Below are positions 61,190-64,000 of a DNA stretch of 64,000 nucleotides, in pieces. A program made the translations under genes and the position numbers. The notes under the pieces are model-generated. The model was not told the origin of the DNA. It saw nothing but the letters and a program-made list of their open reading frames with translations, and searched no databases. This DNA comes from CBFHSF01 sp965661055 (GTDB taxonomy: Bacteria; Bacteroidota; Bacteroidia; Flavobacteriales; Schleiferiaceae): positions 62,001-126,000 of the forward strand of contig CBFICS010000003.1 of the NCBI GenBank assembly GCA_965661055.1, given 5' to 3'. The first letter of the stretch is position 1. Each line of letters starts with the position of its first letter.

Positions 61190-61876
61190 TTGAAAACCCC
61201 TATTTTGTTACTACATGGTGCTTTAGGGAGTGAAAAAACGATGGATGGATTGAAAGTCCTTCTGGGTGAAAAACATGTAGTCTACACTCTAACCTTCCAC
61301 GGACATGGAGACACTGACCAAAGGGAAGTCCTTAGTTTTTCTGACATCGTAGACCAGATAAAACAATTTATTGACCACGAAAATTTAGAGCAAGTCATCA
61401 TTTTTGGATTTAGTATGGGAGGATACGCCGGGTTGCTTTTTGCTCACTCCTTCCCTGAAAAGGTAAAAAGAGTCATTACCCTTGGAACAAAATTCAATTG
61501 GACCCCTCAAATAGCCCTTAAAGAATCTAAATTATTAAACCCTGAAACCCTTGAGGAGAAGGTTCCACGATTTGCTCAATACCTACAGGGTCTTCACGGC
61601 GAAAAATGGAAGAATTTATGTCAATCTACGGCTAACTTATTGCTTGGATTAGGAGACAACCCACTGCTAAATGAAACGGTGAGGGCGACCCTAGAAAATC
61701 CAGTAAACATCCTGCTGGGTGAAGAAGACCAAATGGTCAGTGAATCTGAAAGTAAAAAAGCTGCCGAGGATATAAAAAAAGGGACCTTTACCCTATTACC
61801 CGGTCAGCCTCATCCCATTGAAAAAGTACATTTAAAAAACTTAATTTCCACCTTAAACTCCATTATCGAATCATGA
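61190..61876 (+). CDS. Alpha/beta-fold hydrolase
   Basis: The 228-residue protein has ILLLHGALGSEKTMDGL at the N-terminus (oxyanion HG), GFSMGGYAGL with the nucleophile Ser, LLGEEDQMVS with the acidic residue and GQPHPIEKV with the catalytic His, in the correct order. It resembles small esterases/lipases such as MenH or BioH-like enzymes. The start is TTG 61190, placed directly before the conserved first strand. Substrate unknown. Confidence 0.83.
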   Translation: MKTPILLLHGALGSEKTMDGLKVLLGEKHVVYTLTFHGHGDTDQREVLSFSDIVDQIKQFIDHENLEQVIIFGFSMGGYAGLLFAHSFPEKVKRVITLGTKFNWTPQIALKESKLLNPETLEEKVPRFAQYLQGLHGEKWKNLCQSTANLLLGLGDNPLLNETVRATLENPVNILLGEEDQMVSESESKKAAEDIKKGTFTLLPGQPHPIEKVHLKNLISTLNSIIES

Positions 61877-62478
61877 AGAAGATAATCATTTTAGGCCTTT
61901 CACTAGTATTGGTTTTGGTAGTTGTTTTGTTTAGTACATGGAGTGCTCCAGCAAAAAAGATTTCTGATAAGCACAGAGTAAACGGGATAATAATCTACAC
62001 AGAAATGGTAACCGAAAACGGTAAAGACTACTTTCAAAAGGCAGTTTTTGCCTATACAGTGGCAGACTCAATTTTTGTTGGGGAAGGTTTACTAGAAGAA
62101 GATTTCAAGGTACAATATCCAGGAAACGAAGTGGTGGTTGAGTTTTATGAATCTGACACTACCTTATCTAAAATTGTCGAGTCAAAAAACAATTATCCTA
62201 TCAATGCAAAGCAGAACTTTAGTTGGAAGCACGAAGGTTATGTGAGCACCATTACCTTTATCAACTCGATTGCCTTCTACGCAACCTTTGTTCAAGAAGA
62301 CGTTTACAATGGTGGATTTTATGCGGTTTCCGAGGTTGTCAATGACACCATTTTACGACTAACCCCTTTAAAGTTTGAAGGGCTGTACCAACCTACTCCA
62401 GTTGACTTTAAAATTGAATCGGAAAATGAGATGACAAAAGCTCTGGTTGATATAGAGTCAGGACAAGAATTTATTTAG
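61873..62478 (+). CDS. Membrane-anchored hypothetical protein
   Basis: The 201-residue protein begins with one transmembrane segment (KKIIILGLSLVLVLVVVLF) and continues as a beta-rich domain without a recognised family (VVVEFYESDTTLSKIV, YVSTITFINSIAFYATFV). The ATG overlaps the hydrolase stop (ATGA) and the next gene starts right after its stop, so it belongs to the same operon. Function unknown. Confidence 0.65.
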   Translation: MKKIIILGLSLVLVLVVVLFSTWSAPAKKISDKHRVNGIIIYTEMVTENGKDYFQKAVFAYTVADSIFVGEGLLEEDFKVQYPGNEVVVEFYESDTTLSKIVESKNNYPINAKQNFSWKHEGYVSTITFINSIAFYATFVQEDVYNGGFYAVSEVVNDTILRLTPLKFEGLYQPTPVDFKIESENEMTKALVDIESGQEFI

Positions 62479-62949
62479 ATGAATCCCCAACGAATTTTCA
62501 AAAGAGAGGAAGAGATTTTGCGCGGCGAATTTTTAGAAATGTCATTGGCCGGAGACAAAACCTTTTTACTTTGGAAGAAGTTTAAAGTAGAAAACAGAGA
62601 TTGGCTTTCTAATTACAAAGGGTGTTACTATAGTGTTCAGGTGTTTCCGGCGGGATATTCAGGTGGCGCAGAGCAAACCTTTACGAAGTGGGTTGCCGTT
62701 GATGACAAACCAATGAGCTCCCGTCTATCTACCCTTACTATCCCTAAGGGACGCTATGCAGAATTTGAACACCACGGCACGCCAGAAACCTTCGGAGTGA
62801 ACCTAAAAAGCATCCTTTTTCAATGGTTGCCAAAGTCTGGATATCAGCTAGACCTTAGGCCTCACTTATCAATAATGGAAAATGATTATTCCACAAAAGA
62901 CAACAAGGCCATTGAGAAAATTTTAATCCCGATCAAGAAGCTATTATGA
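62479..62949 (+). CDS. GyrI-like small-molecule-binding protein
   Basis: The 156-residue protein has the pattern of the GyrI-like/AraC effector-binding fold: IPKGRYAEFEHHGTPETFG, then ILFQWLPKSGYQLDLRPHLS and a final KILIPIKKL strand. Standalone members bind hydrophobic small molecules or toxins. The ATG follows the upstream stop directly and its stop overlaps the next ATG. Confidence 0.8.
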   Translation: MNPQRIFKREEEILRGEFLEMSLAGDKTFLLWKKFKVENRDWLSNYKGCYYSVQVFPAGYSGGAEQTFTKWVAVDDKPMSSRLSTLTIPKGRYAEFEHHGTPETFGVNLKSILFQWLPKSGYQLDLRPHLSIMENDYSTKDNKAIEKILIPIKKLL

Positions 62950-63482
62950 GAAAAGTATCCTTATTCATTGCACAAAGCTTAGATGGCAAAATTGCTAGAC
63001 TAAACCATGACATTTCATGGCTTACGGAGTTTCCAAATCCCGAAAAGTTAGATTTTGGATATGGTAAATTTATATCTGAAGTTGACACTGTGGTCATGGG
63101 AAGAAAAACCTATGAAGAATTGGAAAAAATGGATATTGAATGGCCCTATGAAGCGCAAAGGTCCTGCATCTTCAGTTCGCAAAAGGATTTGAAAATTTAT
63201 TCAAAAAACACAGAGGTTGTACATTCTAACTTAACCGACTGGATAAAAAAAGAGAAAGGAAAATCTGGAGAAACCATATGGATTGTTGGCGGGGAAAGGA
63301 TCATTTCTGAGCTCATAAATCAAGGCTTGGTTGATGATATTTTGATTACTACCGTCCCAATATTGATTGGCGAAGGTGTACCCTTATTCAACAACATAAT
63401 CAGTGACAAACACTTTACCTTACAATCTGTAGAGTCCTTTTCCAACGGAATGGTCAACACCGTTTACCACTGTAGTTCTTAA
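62946..63482 (+). CDS. Dihydrofolate reductase/RibD C-terminal family reductase
   Basis: The 178-residue protein shows VSLFIAQSLDGKIAR at the N-terminus, VDTVVMGRKTYEE (NADPH-binding) and IWIVGGERIISELINQGLVDDI, typical of the RibD C-terminal/DHFR-like family. Standalone members such as YyaP/YwjB are reductases of unknown substrate. Its ATG overlaps the GyrI-like stop (ATGA). It closes the compact gene run. Confidence 0.87.
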   Translation: MRKVSLFIAQSLDGKIARLNHDISWLTEFPNPEKLDFGYGKFISEVDTVVMGRKTYEELEKMDIEWPYEAQRSCIFSSQKDLKIYSKNTEVVHSNLTDWIKKEKGKSGETIWIVGGERIISELINQGLVDDILITTVPILIGEGVPLFNNIISDKHFTLQSVESFSNGMVNTVYHCSS

Positions 63483-63675
63483 TACGTTAATTTTAGACTT
63501 CAGCCAGTTTAAAAAAATAATTTCATGACTTAAAACAAATCACCAGCCACCAAACCTAATTATGAAACCCCCACTTATATTACCAGTGGCTTCGTGCATT
63601 TTTGAGCCTGATAATATTTTAGCCCCCCACTCTTCGCAAAGAGAGATGGTGGATTTTTAACGAAATGAGGGCTAA

Positions 63676-64000
63676 ACACTCATAGAAGGATTTGAAAAAG
63701 AGTTAGACAAACTAAAATCGAGGTCCCTAAGCAATCAAAATCACCTACCCAAAGAAGTTGCCAAAAAGCACTTTAGCCAGTTTATTAAAAACCTAGACAC
63801 TGTTTCATTTTTCAATCATTTTCATGCAAAACAGGCTTTTCATTTTGAATTCCTCGATGGGAATCTTAACAAAAAACAAGAATGTCCTGACTTGATAGAA
63901 ATTGAATACATAGAAAAGTCTAACTCATTTAAGGTCACTTTTGAAAGCCGTCATTACAACGACCAAAATTCAGACTGTGAGAATGTAGCTGAAAGTTATT
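63676..64000 (+). CDS. Open frame running off the right edge, start not found
   Basis: From the stop at 63673-63675 a frame stays open to the window end (108 codons), encoding a charged sequence (FEKELDKLKSRSLSNQNHLP, HFSQFIKNLDTVSFFNHFHA, IEIEYIEKSNSFKVTFESRH). It has protein-like composition, but there is no ATG or GTG near its beginning and the only TTG is about 75 codons in. Either it uses a rare start or the 5' end is broken by a frameshift: ATG 63665 in another frame reads MRAKHS before a stop. No family is recognised. Confidence 0.4.

Overview
The window looks like a chromosomal stretch of a Bacteroidota bacterium, most likely a marine flavobacterium (Flavobacteriales). Three secreted proteins end in type IX secretion (T9SS) sorting domains with YPNP/FPNP motifs. 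There is a TonB receptor with an N-terminal carboxypeptidase-like domain, many Cys-anchored lipoproteins, several TAnnTTTG promoter elements of the Bacteroidota sigma factor, few visible Shine-Dalgarno sequences, AT-rich DNA, and typical flavobacterial families (CrtZ plus fused lycopene cyclase, IcmF, DUF4856, DUF2141, DUF3050). I see no rRNA, tRNA, CRISPR array or insertion sequence.

Layout. 1-1.6 kb: 3' part of a VanY-type carboxypeptidase and an AraC/PchR-like regulator. 1.6-7.5 kb: a reverse-strand operon, DUF4856 lipoprotein, imelysin lipoprotein, HTTM membrane protein and FecA-like receptor, behind a clear promoter with a palindrome just upstream; this is a probable metal (iron) uptake system and the best candidate for an under-described system here. 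7.6-18.5 kb: a surface-polysaccharide region with two GT2 glycosyltransferases, two divergent sulfotransferases, a Wzm/Wzt-type ABC exporter and a Wzy/ligase-like protein with TPRs, consistent with a sulfated glycan. 18.7-24 kb: exonuclease III, a decayed response-regulator gene and the fused mutase IcmF. 24-31 kb: a T9SS protein, a sulfatase gene broken by one in-frame TGA, an exported HAD phosphatase and an octaheme cytochrome with TPRs.

31-43 kb: metK behind a SAM-II-type riboswitch that starts almost at the predicted transcription start, next to a frameshifted fragment of a cystathionine gamma-synthase-family gene on the other strand; then an outer-membrane protein, a catalase-peroxidase with a lipoprotein signal, a Bax-inhibitor-1 protein, DUF3050, a methyltransferase, crtZ-crtY and small membrane proteins. 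43.6-55 kb: an oxygenase, a shortened DUF2157 gene, small membrane proteins, a LamG T9SS protein, a NUDIX enzyme, FabV, VF530, RlmF and a GT39 enzyme. 55.6-58.6 kb: TM2 protein and an arsenic operon (arsR, arsC-like, acr3, vanX-like) with a visible operator. 58.7-64 kb: a compact forward-strand run of small genes including an alpha/beta hydrolase, a GyrI-like protein and a DHFR-like reductase.

A recurring theme is gene decay. At least four genes show a lesion of one or two bases (in-frame stops, or single-base indels, two of them in A runs), and others are truncated. This may be real pseudogenisation or residual assembly error; read mapping would tell.
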